Assembly: GCA_020217065.1 (NCBI GenBank)
Contig: JAIWOB010000037.1
Coordinates: forward strand, 1 to 10,000
Length of the DNA: 10,000 nt
Reading direction: 5' to 3'
Origin: Chloroflexota bacterium
GTDB taxonomy: Bacteria; Chloroflexota; Anaerolineae; Anaerolineales; Villigracilaceae
Below the pieces are notes generated by a model. The model saw nothing but the letters and a program-made list of their open reading frames with translations. It had not been told where the DNA came from and ran no database searches. Shown here piece by piece: positions 1 to 6,415 of the stretch; within the stretch, counting starts at the first letter, position 1; each line of letters opens with the position of its first letter. A program made the translations under genes and the position numbers.

Positions 1-41
1 AGCCATGGCTCGCGGCGGGAAGCGATGGATGAATCTTTCAT
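1..41 (-). CDS. Start of an unidentified gene, cut by the left window edge
   Basis: An ATG on the minus strand at 41-39 overlaps the rffA stop codon as ATGA and opens a frame of 13 codons (MKDSSIASRREPW) that stays open to the window edge. The same ATGA coupling is used twice more in this operon (1171-1174 and 3492-3495), which is the main argument that this is a real start. There is no clear Shine-Dalgarno sequence, so translation would depend on coupling to rffA. Too little is visible to name a product. A glycan-related gene is expected from context only. Confidence 0.45.
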   Translation of the reverse strand, partial: MKDSSIASRREPW

Positions 42-1174
42 TGAAATTTGAAGTCTAAAATCGCGTCAATGACCATTTCCTGGTCGGCGCCGCTCAATTC
101 ATTGTGGAGGGGGAGGCGCACCAATTGGTCGCTGACTCTTTCGGTGACGGGGCAGTCGCCGGGGCGGTAGCCAAATCTGCGCCCCATGTCGGAAAGATGC
201 AAGGGAAGGTAATGGAATACGCTGTAAATTCCGCGCTCGCGCAAGTGCATGATGAATTTTTGACGCAGGTCGAGATTCGGCAGGAGCATATAAAACATGT
301 GATAAGCCTGTTCGCGGTCGGGGGGGACGGCGGGCAATTGCACGCCGTTCTTTTGCGCCCACTCTTGCAGGGCGGCGCGATACATGTTCCAGACGTTTTT
401 GCGATGGCTTTGGATTTTCTCCCGCTGCTCAAACTGGGCGTAGAGGAAAGCCGCGAGCAAATCGGAGGGCAGGTACGAAGAGCCGATGTCCACCCAGGTA
501 TATTTGTCCACCTGCCCGCGGAAGAAGCGCGCGCGATTGGTTCCCTTTTCGCGGATGATTTCGGCGCGTTCCGCCAGGGCGGGGTCGTTGATGAGCAGCG
601 CGCCGCCTTCGCCGCAGGAGAAGTTTTTCGTCTCATGGAAAGACTGGGTCGCCAGCGCGCCGAATGTGCCGAGATATTTTCCCCGGTATTGCCCGAACAA
701 GCCGTGGGCGTTGTCTTCAACGAGCGCAATCTGACGGCGTTTTGTAATCTCTACAATGACCTCCATTTCACAGCCCACGCCGGCGTAATGCACAGGGACG
801 ACCGCCTTCGTGCGCGGCGTGACGGCGGCTTCAAGTTTGGTTTCGTCCAGGTTCAGCGTATCGGGATGGATGTCTACGAAGACGGGTTTTGCTCCGCGTA
901 AAACGAAAGCGTTGACCGTCGAGACGAAGGTGAAGTCTGGAATTATCACTTCGTCGCCGGGTTGGATTTCCAGCAGGAGGGCGCACATTTCCAGCGCGTG
1001 CGTGCAAGAGGTGGTTAACAGCGCTTTGCGGACGCCGAGCTCGCTTTCTAAAAAGGCGTGACATTTTTTGGTGAAAACGCCGTCGCCCGAAATTTTCGCG
1101 TTTTCAATGGCTTGCCGCATATATTCAAATTCGTTGCCCACGGTAACGGGGCGGTTGAAGTCAACTTTTATCAT
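38..1174 (-). CDS. rffA: TDP-4-amino-4,6-dideoxy-D-galactose transaminase (RffA/WecE type)
   Basis: This is a DegT/DnrJ/EryC1-family PLP enzyme of 378 residues, close to the usual length of about 376. It is expected to convert dTDP-4-keto-6-deoxyglucose plus glutamate to dTDP-4-amino-4,6-dideoxygalactose (TDP-Fuc4N) in the cytoplasm. The match to enterobacterial WecE/RffA, compared from memory, runs from end to end: GDEVIIPDFTFVSTVNAFVLRGAK (about residues 73-96), VPVHYAGV (127-134), VEDNAHG (152-158, with Asp154 for the pyridine nitrogen), SFHETKN with Schiff-base Lys183, and the diagnostic EIIREKGTNRARFFRGQVDK block from about residue 205. The ATG at 1174 is chosen because it lies just after a GAGGAA ribosome site and overlaps the upstream stop as ATGA. 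A longer frame to 1198 adds 8 residues without support. In WecE the lysine is followed by a longer Gly-rich stretch, and here it reads SCGEGG. Family assignment is secure. The exact sugar isomer is inferred from similarity. Confidence 0.92.
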   Translation of the reverse strand: MIKVDFNRPVTVGNEFEYMRQAIENAKISGDGVFTKKCHAFLESELGVRKALLTTSCTHALEMCALLLEIQPGDEVIIPDFTFVSTVNAFVLRGAKPVFVDIHPDTLNLDETKLEAAVTPRTKAVVPVHYAGVGCEMEVIVEITKRRQIALVEDNAHGLFGQYRGKYLGTFGALATQSFHETKNFSCGEGGALLINDPALAERAEIIREKGTNRARFFRGQVDKYTWVDIGSSYLPSDLLAAFLYAQFEQREKIQSHRKNVWNMYRAALQEWAQKNGVQLPAVPPDREQAYHMFYMLLPNLDLRQKFIMHLRERGIYSVFHYLPLHLSDMGRRFGYRPGDCPVTERVSDQLVRLPLHNELSGADQEMVIDAILDFKFQ

Positions 1175-2112
1175 AAGTTCCTCAAAATAGCGTCGCAAGT
1201 TTGCCGCGCCTTTTGTTCGTCGAAACGCTTATCGTTGAACAAATTGACGACCCCGCCCGCGAGGGCTTCGGCGCGCGGCGCCGACCCGTCCGCCATAATT
1301 CCCGCCAGCGAGGCGTAATGCGAACTGGCAAAAAGCCCCGCCGCGAAGATGGCGTTCAGAATTTCGGCTTGATTTCCGACGCGGATATTGAAACGCCAAA
1401 TCTGATACGCCGGCGAAAGTTGTATCTCCCGCGGCAGCAGCGATTCATAAATCTGATTCAGCGCCAAGCGCTGAATCAGGGACGCCTTTTTTGTCTCTTC
1501 GATTTGGCGGGAATAATCATACCATGCGGGGGGAGGCGGGTCAATTTGAAGCCAGTCGCTGTCGCGGTAGACGAATCGTTCTCGTTTGCGGAGCGCTTCT
1601 TTGTAATCTCTTTCCATTTTTTCGTGATGGACGGGGTTGAAGGGCAGGCGGGCGGCGCGATAGGCGAGGTCCTCGCGCGCAAAAGCGTAGCCGCCGAAGC
1701 CGAGTTCCGCAATTTTGGCGTAGCCTGTGCTGTAGAGGAGCGCGTCCGCCGGCGTTTCAATCGGTTCGAGGTCGGGGACGCAGAGACAGCGGTCGTCCAG
1801 CAGCAGTAGGTCGGGTTGAAGCGCCTTGACGGCGGAGAAAAATTCCAGCGGCGCGGCGGGGTCTCCGTAGGTGTGCGCGTACAGCAGTCCGCCGAATTTG
1901 CCTTTTCGAATTTTTTCTTCCGCCTGCTCCAGGTCCATGTGAAGGGTGGAAGCGGAAATGTCCACAAACTCAAAGGGGACTCGCGCCTTGAAAAAGGTCA
2001 TCGGCACGATGGGGCAGATGTTGGCGGGCAGCAGCCAGGGGCGGAAATCCGCGCGTCCAGCGAGGAGGTTATACAAAATCGCTGAAGCGCGCGGAGCCAG
2101 AATGAGTTTCAT
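1171..2112 (-). CDS. Short divergent DegT-fold PLP aminotransferase-like protein
   Basis: The protein has 313 residues, about 60-70 fewer than typical DegT/AHBA aminotransferases. The family skeleton is still readable: a cofactor-region segment APRASAILYNLL (6-17) in place of TSCTHAL; LLPANICPIVPMTFFKARVPFEFVDIS (27-53) matching the 'DEVIIPDFTF...GAKPVFVDI' block; LLYAHTYGDPA (76-86) matching VPVHYAG; LLLLDDRCLC with Asp107 where the pyridine-binding Asp sits; and STGYAKIAELGFGGYAFA, where Lys133 falls at the Schiff-base position. PLP chemistry therefore looks possible, but the C-terminal domain is abbreviated and the RffA substrate block (REKGTNR...RGQVDKYTW) is absent. The start at 2112 follows AAGGA and is preferred over an in-frame TTG 12 nt upstream. 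It overlaps rffA as ATGA, so the two proteins are probably made in a coupled way and could form a hetero-oligomer or act on successive sugars. The substrate is unknown. Confidence 0.75.
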   Translation of the reverse strand: MKLILAPRASAILYNLLAGRADFRPWLLPANICPIVPMTFFKARVPFEFVDISASTLHMDLEQAEEKIRKGKFGGLLYAHTYGDPAAPLEFFSAVKALQPDLLLLDDRCLCVPDLEPIETPADALLYSTGYAKIAELGFGGYAFAREDLAYRAARLPFNPVHHEKMERDYKEALRKRERFVYRDSDWLQIDPPPPAWYDYSRQIEETKKASLIQRLALNQIYESLLPREIQLSPAYQIWRFNIRVGNQAEILNAIFAAGLFASSHYASLAGIMADGSAPRAEALAGGVVNLFNDKRFDEQKARQTCDAILRNL

Positions 2113-2122
2113 GACATCCTTC

Positions 2123-2162
2123 AAAAAAGACCTGACAGGTTTTTGGGAATCCGCCAGGTCTT
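2123..2162 (-). terminator. Hairpin plus T-tract inside the glycan operon (terminator or attenuator)
   Basis: On the minus strand an 8-nt arm AAGACCTG (2162-2155) pairs perfectly with CAGGTCTT (2134-2127) across a 20-nt loop. A run of six T follows (2128-2123), the first two belonging to the stem. A competing small hairpin ACCTGTCAGGT (2140-2130) uses the same right arm. The element fills the 56-nt gap between the methyltransferase stop and the short DegT-like gene, whose ribosome site AAGGA begins immediately after it. It could act as a partial terminator, attenuator or mRNA end-stabiliser separating the two halves of the operon. The structure is directly visible. The function is inferred. 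Confidence 0.6.
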
Positions 2163-2168
2163 ACGCTC

Positions 2169-2804
2169 TTATACGTCCTTGCGGACGAGGATGGTGAAAT
2201 CGTACAAGCCGTAATCGTGGAGCAAAGCCACGTTGCGCGAGAAGTTGCGTTTGCAAAAATCGAAGAAGAAGAGCGGGTCGCCGTAGAAGAGGTCGGGGCG
2301 TTCCGCCATACGCTCGGCGTCGGAATATTTCGTCAGCATGTTAAAAGAAAAACCTTTCGAGCAAAGCGCGTTCATGCGCGGCAGCGTTTCGCAGACGAAG
2401 TTCCGCCACTCGTCATAGGGCGCGTCGAGCTTGATGTTGAACACGCCGGCGGCGACGAGATAATCGGCGACGGGCAGTTCGCGCTCATCCGTTGTAAAGC
2501 GGGCGTTGGGAAAGTCTCTGTATTTTTCGCGCCCGGCGAGAACCATTTTCTCGATTAAATCCACCCCGTAATATTCAAAATCCCAGCCGCGCTGGAGGAG
2601 GAATTCGAACATCGCGCCGTATCCGCTGCCGTAATCTATCACCGAGAATTTTTTGGCGGGGTTAATAACCTTTACAAGTTCGGCGAAGCGGGTTTGCTGC
2701 GCTTGTTCGCCGTTGTAGTCCACGCCTTTGGCGGTTGCGCCGAAGGTCTCCAGTTTTTGCGTGAAATATTCGTTTAGTTTTTTCTGGGTTTCGTCAAGAC
2801 TCAT
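2169..2804 (-). CDS. Class I SAM-dependent methyltransferase (glycan cluster)
   Basis: The protein has 211 residues with a Rossmann SAM-binding core: motif I VIDYGSGYG (55-63), then FEYYGVDL, where Asp82 is the acidic residue expected to bind the SAM ribose. The N-terminal ~50 residues, containing KGVDYNGEQAQQTRFAEL, resemble the lead-in seen in methyltransferases of surface-polysaccharide loci. No transmembrane segment or signal peptide is seen, so it should be cytoplasmic. The ATG at 2804 follows a good AAAGGAGC ribosome site with a 6-nt spacer and overlaps the end of the WbqC-like gene by 11 nt. The acceptor cannot be read from the sequence. A sugar, sugar nucleotide or aminoacyl group made by the neighbouring genes is the likely target. 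Fold assignment is strong, substrate unknown. Confidence 0.85.
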   Translation of the reverse strand: MSLDETQKKLNEYFTQKLETFGATAKGVDYNGEQAQQTRFAELVKVINPAKKFSVIDYGSGYGAMFEFLLQRGWDFEYYGVDLIEKMVLAGREKYRDFPNARFTTDERELPVADYLVAAGVFNIKLDAPYDEWRNFVCETLPRMNALCSKGFSFNMLTKYSDAERMAERPDLFYGDPLFFFDFCKRNFSRNVALLHDYGLYDFTILVRKDV

Positions 2805-3495
2805 GCGATTGCTCCTTTGGGAAATACAGGTAACGCCGCGCGTCCTCTCCCGTCATGAACAATAAGTCAATCACGCTGACATAAGGCTCGAAAGGAGGGT
2901 ACAACTGCGGATATTCGGGGTATTCGTATTTTTTATATTCGAGGCGGATGCCCTCGTTTTCCAGCAGCTCGGGGACGAGGTAGGCTTGGGCGGCGGGACC
3001 GGAGAGATAAGCGTCGGCGTTGACCTGCTTGAGGATGCCAACCAGCCGTTCGGTCTTCGCTCCCTGCGGGTGGAATTCGCGCGAAAAACGGATGGGCGTC
3101 TCGATGCCCAAATGCCCGCAGACCCAGCGAATAAGCCGCAGATTTAACTCGGAGATGGTTGCGGCGGGCTGCAGCAGCAATTCGCTGAGCTGCGAAAAAT
3201 AAGGCTCGAAATGCGGCGCCTGGCGGTAGGATTCGCGGATGCGGTTCAACATTTTTGCCGCCCAGCGAGTCGAATGGTCTATGGTCGTCTCTTCGATTAA
3301 CTGGCTGGTGGTCTTGTAATTGACGGGAACGGTAATCCATTCGCCGCCGCGCGGAGTCTTGATTTTGTTGCGGTTGCGCCAGTCGCCTTTGGTGTATTGC
3401 AAATCGTCGTGAAGGATGAACAAGTCCACCTCGCGGATAAAGTCAAAGTATCCGCGCCAGGGGAGGAAGTTCGATTGGATGATGCCGACTTTCAT
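2794..3495 (-). CDS. WbqC-like family protein
   Basis: The protein has 233 residues, typical for the WbqC-like family (Pfam WbqC). The N-terminal family signature is present: KVGIIQSNFLPWRGYFDFI (2-20), DLFILHDDLQYTKGDWRNRNKIKT (24-47) and the conserved WITVPV (53-58). The proteins are soluble, recur in O-antigen and exopolysaccharide clusters, and to my knowledge lack a firmly established reaction. A role in N-acylation of 4-amino-4,6-dideoxy sugars has been suggested from gene clusters, and the nearby rffA fits that idea. The ATG at 3495 is chosen because it overlaps the glycosyltransferase stop as ATGA and follows an AAGGA ribosome site. The same frame stays open for 182 further codons upstream, but that part lies inside the glycosyltransferase gene and has no family similarity. 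Confidence 0.88.
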   Translation of the reverse strand: MKVGIIQSNFLPWRGYFDFIREVDLFILHDDLQYTKGDWRNRNKIKTPRGGEWITVPVNYKTTSQLIEETTIDHSTRWAAKMLNRIRESYRQAPHFEPYFSQLSELLLQPAATISELNLRLIRWVCGHLGIETPIRFSREFHPQGAKTERLVGILKQVNADAYLSGPAAQAYLVPELLENEGIRLEYKKYEYPEYPQLYPPFEPYVSVIDLLFMTGEDARRYLYFPKEQSHES

Positions 3496-4418
3496 TCGTC
3501 CTTCTCCTCGGTGGTTGCGCCGACAGTATAGGTTTTGCGTCCGCTCGAACGGTCGAAGAGCCGCGCCAGGTATTCGCCAATGATGCCCAGCGCGAACAAT
3601 TGCACGCCGCTGAAAATGACGATAATGGACGCCAGAAACGGAAAACCCTCCACAGAGCCGAACGCCAGATAAGTAACCAGCACGTATACGAGGACGAAAA
3701 AACCGAAGAAGGTGAAAAGAAAGCCGAGAATGCTGGCGAGGCGCAGCGGAACGGTGGTGTAACTTGTCAGAACCAGCAGGGAGACTTTGATGAGTTTGAC
3801 AAAGTTGTAATTGGATTTTCCCGCCGCGCGCGGCGCTTCTTCCACCGTCACGGAAGCGAAGCGGTCTGTGCCCCAGGAGAGCAGCACGTCCACCAGCACG
3901 GCTGGACCGTGGAAGGAGTCGAAGGATTTTCGCAGGTCGGCGCGGAAGGCTTTGAAAGCGCCGATGTCGCGCACCGCCTGTTGTCCCATCACGTAAGAGA
4001 TGGCGCGTTTGAGAAGGGCGGAGACCAGGCTCTTGTACCACGCCTGCTGGCGTTTGCGCGACACCCCGTAGACGACATCGTAGCCTTCGTTCAGTTTGGC
4101 GAGCAGTTTTGGAATTTCTTCAGGCGGGTTTTGCAGGTCGTCGTCCATGACGACAATGACCTCATGGCGCGCCGCGCGAATCCCGCAGAGCGTAGCGTTA
4201 TGCTGACCGTAATTCCGCATTAAGTTGACGCCGCGCACCCAAGCGTGACGTTTGGCGAGACTTTGGATAACTTCCCAACTATCGTCGGGGCTGCCGTCGT
4301 TGACCAGCACCAATTCGTAGTTTTCCGCAACGCGCGGCAAGACGGCAGCCAGACGCTCGACAAGCAGGTGAAGGGTTTGCCCGCTGCGATAAACTGGAAC
4401 GACGACGGAACAGTTCAT
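3492..4418 (-). CDS. GT2 membrane glycosyltransferase (DPM1/GtrB/ArnC-like)
   Basis: The protein has 308 residues with an N-terminal GT-A domain and two C-terminal membrane helices, the layout of enzymes that transfer a sugar from a nucleotide donor to polyprenyl phosphate. Visible motifs are SVVVPVYRSG (4-13), LVLVNDGSPDDSW (36-48), the metal-binding VVMDDDLQNPPEE (89-101), and the GKSNYNFVKLIK segment (200-211) that leads into the membrane region in this family. Hydrophobic helices lie at about 226-252 and 259-284, and the charged tail is predicted to be cytosolic. It is the first gene of the coupled glycan string. Its ATG lies 23 nt from the glpD stop, with no Shine-Dalgarno sequence but a TAAAAT box 9 nt upstream. 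Family is secure. Donor sugar and lipid acceptor are unknown. Confidence 0.92.
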   Translation of the reverse strand: MNCSVVVPVYRSGQTLHLLVERLAAVLPRVAENYELVLVNDGSPDDSWEVIQSLAKRHAWVRGVNLMRNYGQHNATLCGIRAARHEVIVVMDDDLQNPPEEIPKLLAKLNEGYDVVYGVSRKRQQAWYKSLVSALLKRAISYVMGQQAVRDIGAFKAFRADLRKSFDSFHGPAVLVDVLLSWGTDRFASVTVEEAPRAAGKSNYNFVKLIKVSLLVLTSYTTVPLRLASILGFLFTFFGFFVLVYVLVTYLAFGSVEGFPFLASIIVIFSGVQLFALGIIGEYLARLFDRSSGRKTYTVGATTEEKDE

Positions 4419-4427
4419 AGGGGACGT

Positions 4428-4433
4428 ATTTTA
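4428..4433 (-). promoter_or_regulatory. Possible -10 box for the glycan operon
   Basis: A TAAAAT hexamer on the minus strand lies in the 23-nt gap between glpD and the glycosyltransferase gene, 9 nt before its ATG. Transcription from it would leave only about 2-3 nt of 5' leader, consistent with the lack of a ribosome site. I see no convincing -35 box at 16-18 nt upstream, where the DNA is the end of glpD, so confidence is low. Read-through from glp transcription is an alternative source of expression. Confidence 0.35.
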
Positions 4434-4441
4434 CCACCCGC

Positions 4442-6136
4442 TTACAACTTCATTCCGTGCCGGTTTCGCAATAAATCGAGCGTGTGTTCGAGTTCGGCGT
4501 TTTTACGCGCCGCGTCCCAGCCCATGCAGTCGCCGAAGAGGTCTCCCAACTCGCGCGCCGCTTCGGCGTTCAAGCGTCCCAGCATGGCGAGCATGGTGCG
4601 CCTCAGGAGCAAGTCTTCGAGGCGGGCGCATTTCTCATGTTGAATGAGGAAAAGGATTTCGCGCCGGGTGTAATCGGGGATGGACTTGAGCGGCTCATCC
4701 TTTTCGAGATTCATAAAACGGGAAATCGTTTCGATGCGGGAGCCGTAACGCGCGTACAAAACCGACAGCCTTTCCCTGTCGAGTCCCGTCCACGCTGCAA
4801 GCCCTTCAATTTGGCGTTTTTGTTCGGCGGGGTCGGCGGAGTACCCGCGTCCGCCGCCGATGGGGAGGTTGGCGGTGCTCTTTTGGCGGGGTTTTCCAAA
4901 AAACGCCAGCGCCTTGTCGGCGACCTGCTCGGAGAATGCGCGGAAGGAGGTCCATTTACCGCCGACCAGGGAGTAAACGGGGAAAGATAAGTTGGTGTTT
5001 GCGCTGTCGAGGATTTCGATATGATGGTCGCGGCTGTATTGGGCGGTGGTCTTCGCTTCGCCGCTGCTGCCCAGCGGGCGCACGCCCGTAAACTGGAAGA
5101 CGATATGTTCCCTGCCGACTTTGATGGAGGGGAAAACGCGCGTCACCAGTTCCAGGAAGTATTCGATTTCCTCTTCGGTGCAGTGAACATCGTCGGGGTC
5201 TTCAATTTTGATGTCGGACGTGCCAATTAGAACGCGGTCATACAAGGGGAAGAGCAGCACGATGCGCCCGTCTTTGTTCTCGAAGAAGAATTCGTTATTG
5301 CCGATGGCGGCGCGCAGCTCGGGATGCTCCACAACGACATGCGAGCCTTTGGTGCCGGCGATGTAACGGGTGGAAAGTCCCATCTTCCTGTTGGCGGCGT
5401 CAATCCAGGGGCCGGCGGCGTTGATAAGCAGTTTCGGACGGACGACATAGGTCTCGCCTGTCAGTTCATCTTTCAAAAAGACGGAATCCTTATCTGCGCC
5501 CATCAGGCTGACGTAATTTAGCGCCCGCGCGTTCGGGTTTTCGGCTTCGGCGTCCAAAACGATTTCAAGCGCCAGCCGTTCAGGGTTGGAAATCAACCCG
5601 TCATAGTAAACGGCGGTTGTGACGATGTTGGGGTTTAAAAGGGGCCAGCGCTTCAGCGATTCTTTACGCAGCATGAATTGATGACGCGGCACAATGCGGG
5701 TTTTTCCCGTGTAGGCGTCGTACATCATCAAGCCGAGTTTGATGATGACCGCGCCGCGCTCCGAGGGCTTATCGAGCAAGCCTAAAAACTTGAGCGGCGC
5801 GTTGAAAAGCCCCGAAAAATACTTGAACATGGGAATGGTCGTCGGCAGCGGGCTGACGATGTGCGGCGCGTTCTGAATCATGCGGTTGCGCTCCCGCACC
5901 GCTTCGCGGACGAGGCGAAACTCGCCGTTTTCGAGGTAGCGGATGCCGCCGTGCGCCATGTGTGACGACGCCGCGCTTGCGCCCGAACAGAAGTCGCCGC
6001 GGTCTATCAACAGGGCGTCTACGCCGTTCAGGGTCAGGTCGCGGAAGGTTCCGATGCCGTTAATTCCCGCGCCGACAATCAGCGCGGAAATTTCGGGGTT
6101 GGTTTTGAGCGAGGATAGAGCTTCGTTTCGATTCAT
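4442..6136 (-). CDS. glpD: Aerobic-type FAD glycerol-3-phosphate dehydrogenase
   Basis: The protein has 564 residues, within the usual GlpD range. It oxidises sn-glycerol 3-phosphate to dihydroxyacetone phosphate at the membrane face and passes electrons to quinones. The FAD Rossmann motif is LIVGAGINGIG (19-29). The GlpD signature follows as DRGDFCSGASAASSHMAHGG then IRYLENGEFRLVREAVRER. Further blocks are INAAGPWID, GTKGSHVVVEHP, FPLYDRVLIGTSD (the FAD/substrate region), VGGKWTSFRAFSEQ, and the C-terminal helical domain ending in TRREILFLIQHEKCARLEDLLLRRTMLA. The ATG at 6136 follows AAGGA with a 5-nt spacer. It lies downstream of glpK, from which it is separated by a gap enlarged by a tandem duplication and an inserted palindromic element, so coupling with glpK may be altered. 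Assignment is secure. Confidence 0.96.
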   Translation of the reverse strand: MNRNEALSSLKTNPEISALIVGAGINGIGTFRDLTLNGVDALLIDRGDFCSGASAASSHMAHGGIRYLENGEFRLVREAVRERNRMIQNAPHIVSPLPTTIPMFKYFSGLFNAPLKFLGLLDKPSERGAVIIKLGLMMYDAYTGKTRIVPRHQFMLRKESLKRWPLLNPNIVTTAVYYDGLISNPERLALEIVLDAEAENPNARALNYVSLMGADKDSVFLKDELTGETYVVRPKLLINAAGPWIDAANRKMGLSTRYIAGTKGSHVVVEHPELRAAIGNNEFFFENKDGRIVLLFPLYDRVLIGTSDIKIEDPDDVHCTEEEIEYFLELVTRVFPSIKVGREHIVFQFTGVRPLGSSGEAKTTAQYSRDHHIEILDSANTNLSFPVYSLVGGKWTSFRAFSEQVADKALAFFGKPRQKSTANLPIGGGRGYSADPAEQKRQIEGLAAWTGLDRERLSVLYARYGSRIETISRFMNLEKDEPLKSIPDYTRREILFLIQHEKCARLEDLLLRRTMLAMLGRLNAEAARELGDLFGDCMGWDAARKNAELEHTLDLLRNRHGMKL

Positions 6137-6172
6137 GTTTTTCCTTATCTTCAGGATTTGCGTTCACACATT

Positions 6173-6302
6173 GCTTTGTTGCAAACACCTTCAGAGTTTG
6201 TCGCTGCGAGCGGAGCGAAGCAGTCTCCCTGCTTGCGAGGAGATTGCTTCGATGCCTTCGGCATCTCGCAATGACGGCAAAAACGAATGATTGCAACAAA
6301 GC
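6173..6302. mobile_element. 130-bp MITE-like palindromic element with 11-bp target duplication
   Basis: The ends are perfect 12-bp inverted repeats, GCTTTGTTGCAA (6173-6184) and TTGCAACAAAGC (6291-6302). They are flanked directly by 11-bp direct repeats GTTCACACATT (6162-6172) and GTTCACGCATT (6303-6313), one mismatch. The arms extend imperfectly to 38 nt and end in TGCGAG (6205-6210) and CTCGCA (6265-6270). The core folds as two hairpins: GAAGCAGTCTCC/GGAGATTGCTTC (6217-6228/6239-6250) and GATGCC-TTC-GGCATC (6251-6265). The core resembles the dispersed 'TCATTGCGAG...GAAGCAATCTC' palindromes seen in many bacterial genomes. It encodes nothing. The 11-bp duplication would suit an IS4-type transposase acting in trans, which is inference. 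Confidence 0.8.
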
Positions 6303-6312
6303 GTTCACGCAT

Positions 6313-6390
6313 TTATTCGACCCAGTCAAAAGTGCGGAGCGCCGCTTTCTTCCAGCCGGCGTATAATTTTTCGCGCAGGGCGGAATCCAT
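6313..6390 (-). pseudogene. Duplicated C-terminal fragment of glpK (25 codons)
   Basis: This is the coding part of duplicated copy 1. It reads ATG GAT TCC, then on to DWVE and TAA, giving the last 25 residues of glycerol kinase with two substitutions relative to the intact gene: Ala for Asp at fragment residue 4 and Ala for Val at residue 17. Both differences change an amino acid. It has no ribosome site and no upstream kinase domain. It is a relic of the tandem duplication and unlikely to be a functional gene. Confidence 0.85.
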
Positions 6391-6415
6391 ATCTTCAGGA
6401 TTTGCGCTCAAGCAT

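Noticed and set aside
104..901. Long plus-strand open frame (265 codons) opposite rffA
   Set aside because: It lies wholly antisense to a clearly conserved transaminase, lacks a ribosome site and has no recognisable motif. It results from the GC-rich third positions of rffA.
1201..1809. Plus-strand open frame (202 codons) opposite the short DegT-like gene
   Set aside because: The minus-strand frame carries family motifs, an AAGGA ribosome site and operon coupling. The plus frame has none of these.
1171..2112. Short DegT-like gene considered as a pseudogene of rffA
   Set aside because: The frame is intact, has its own ribosome site, retains the candidate PLP Lys and Asp, and differs from rffA throughout, not only by truncation.
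3496..4041. 182-codon upstream extension of the WbqC-like frame, which could be read as a fusion
   Set aside because: The extension overlaps the glycosyltransferase gene in another frame, is Arg/His-rich and low in complexity, and WbqC similarity begins exactly at the ATG at 3495 with its own ribosome site.
6217..6265. Clustered hairpins considered as a tRNA or riboswitch
   Set aside because: There is no acceptor stem with CCA, no T-loop consensus and no known aptamer core. The symmetry is that of an inserted palindromic element.
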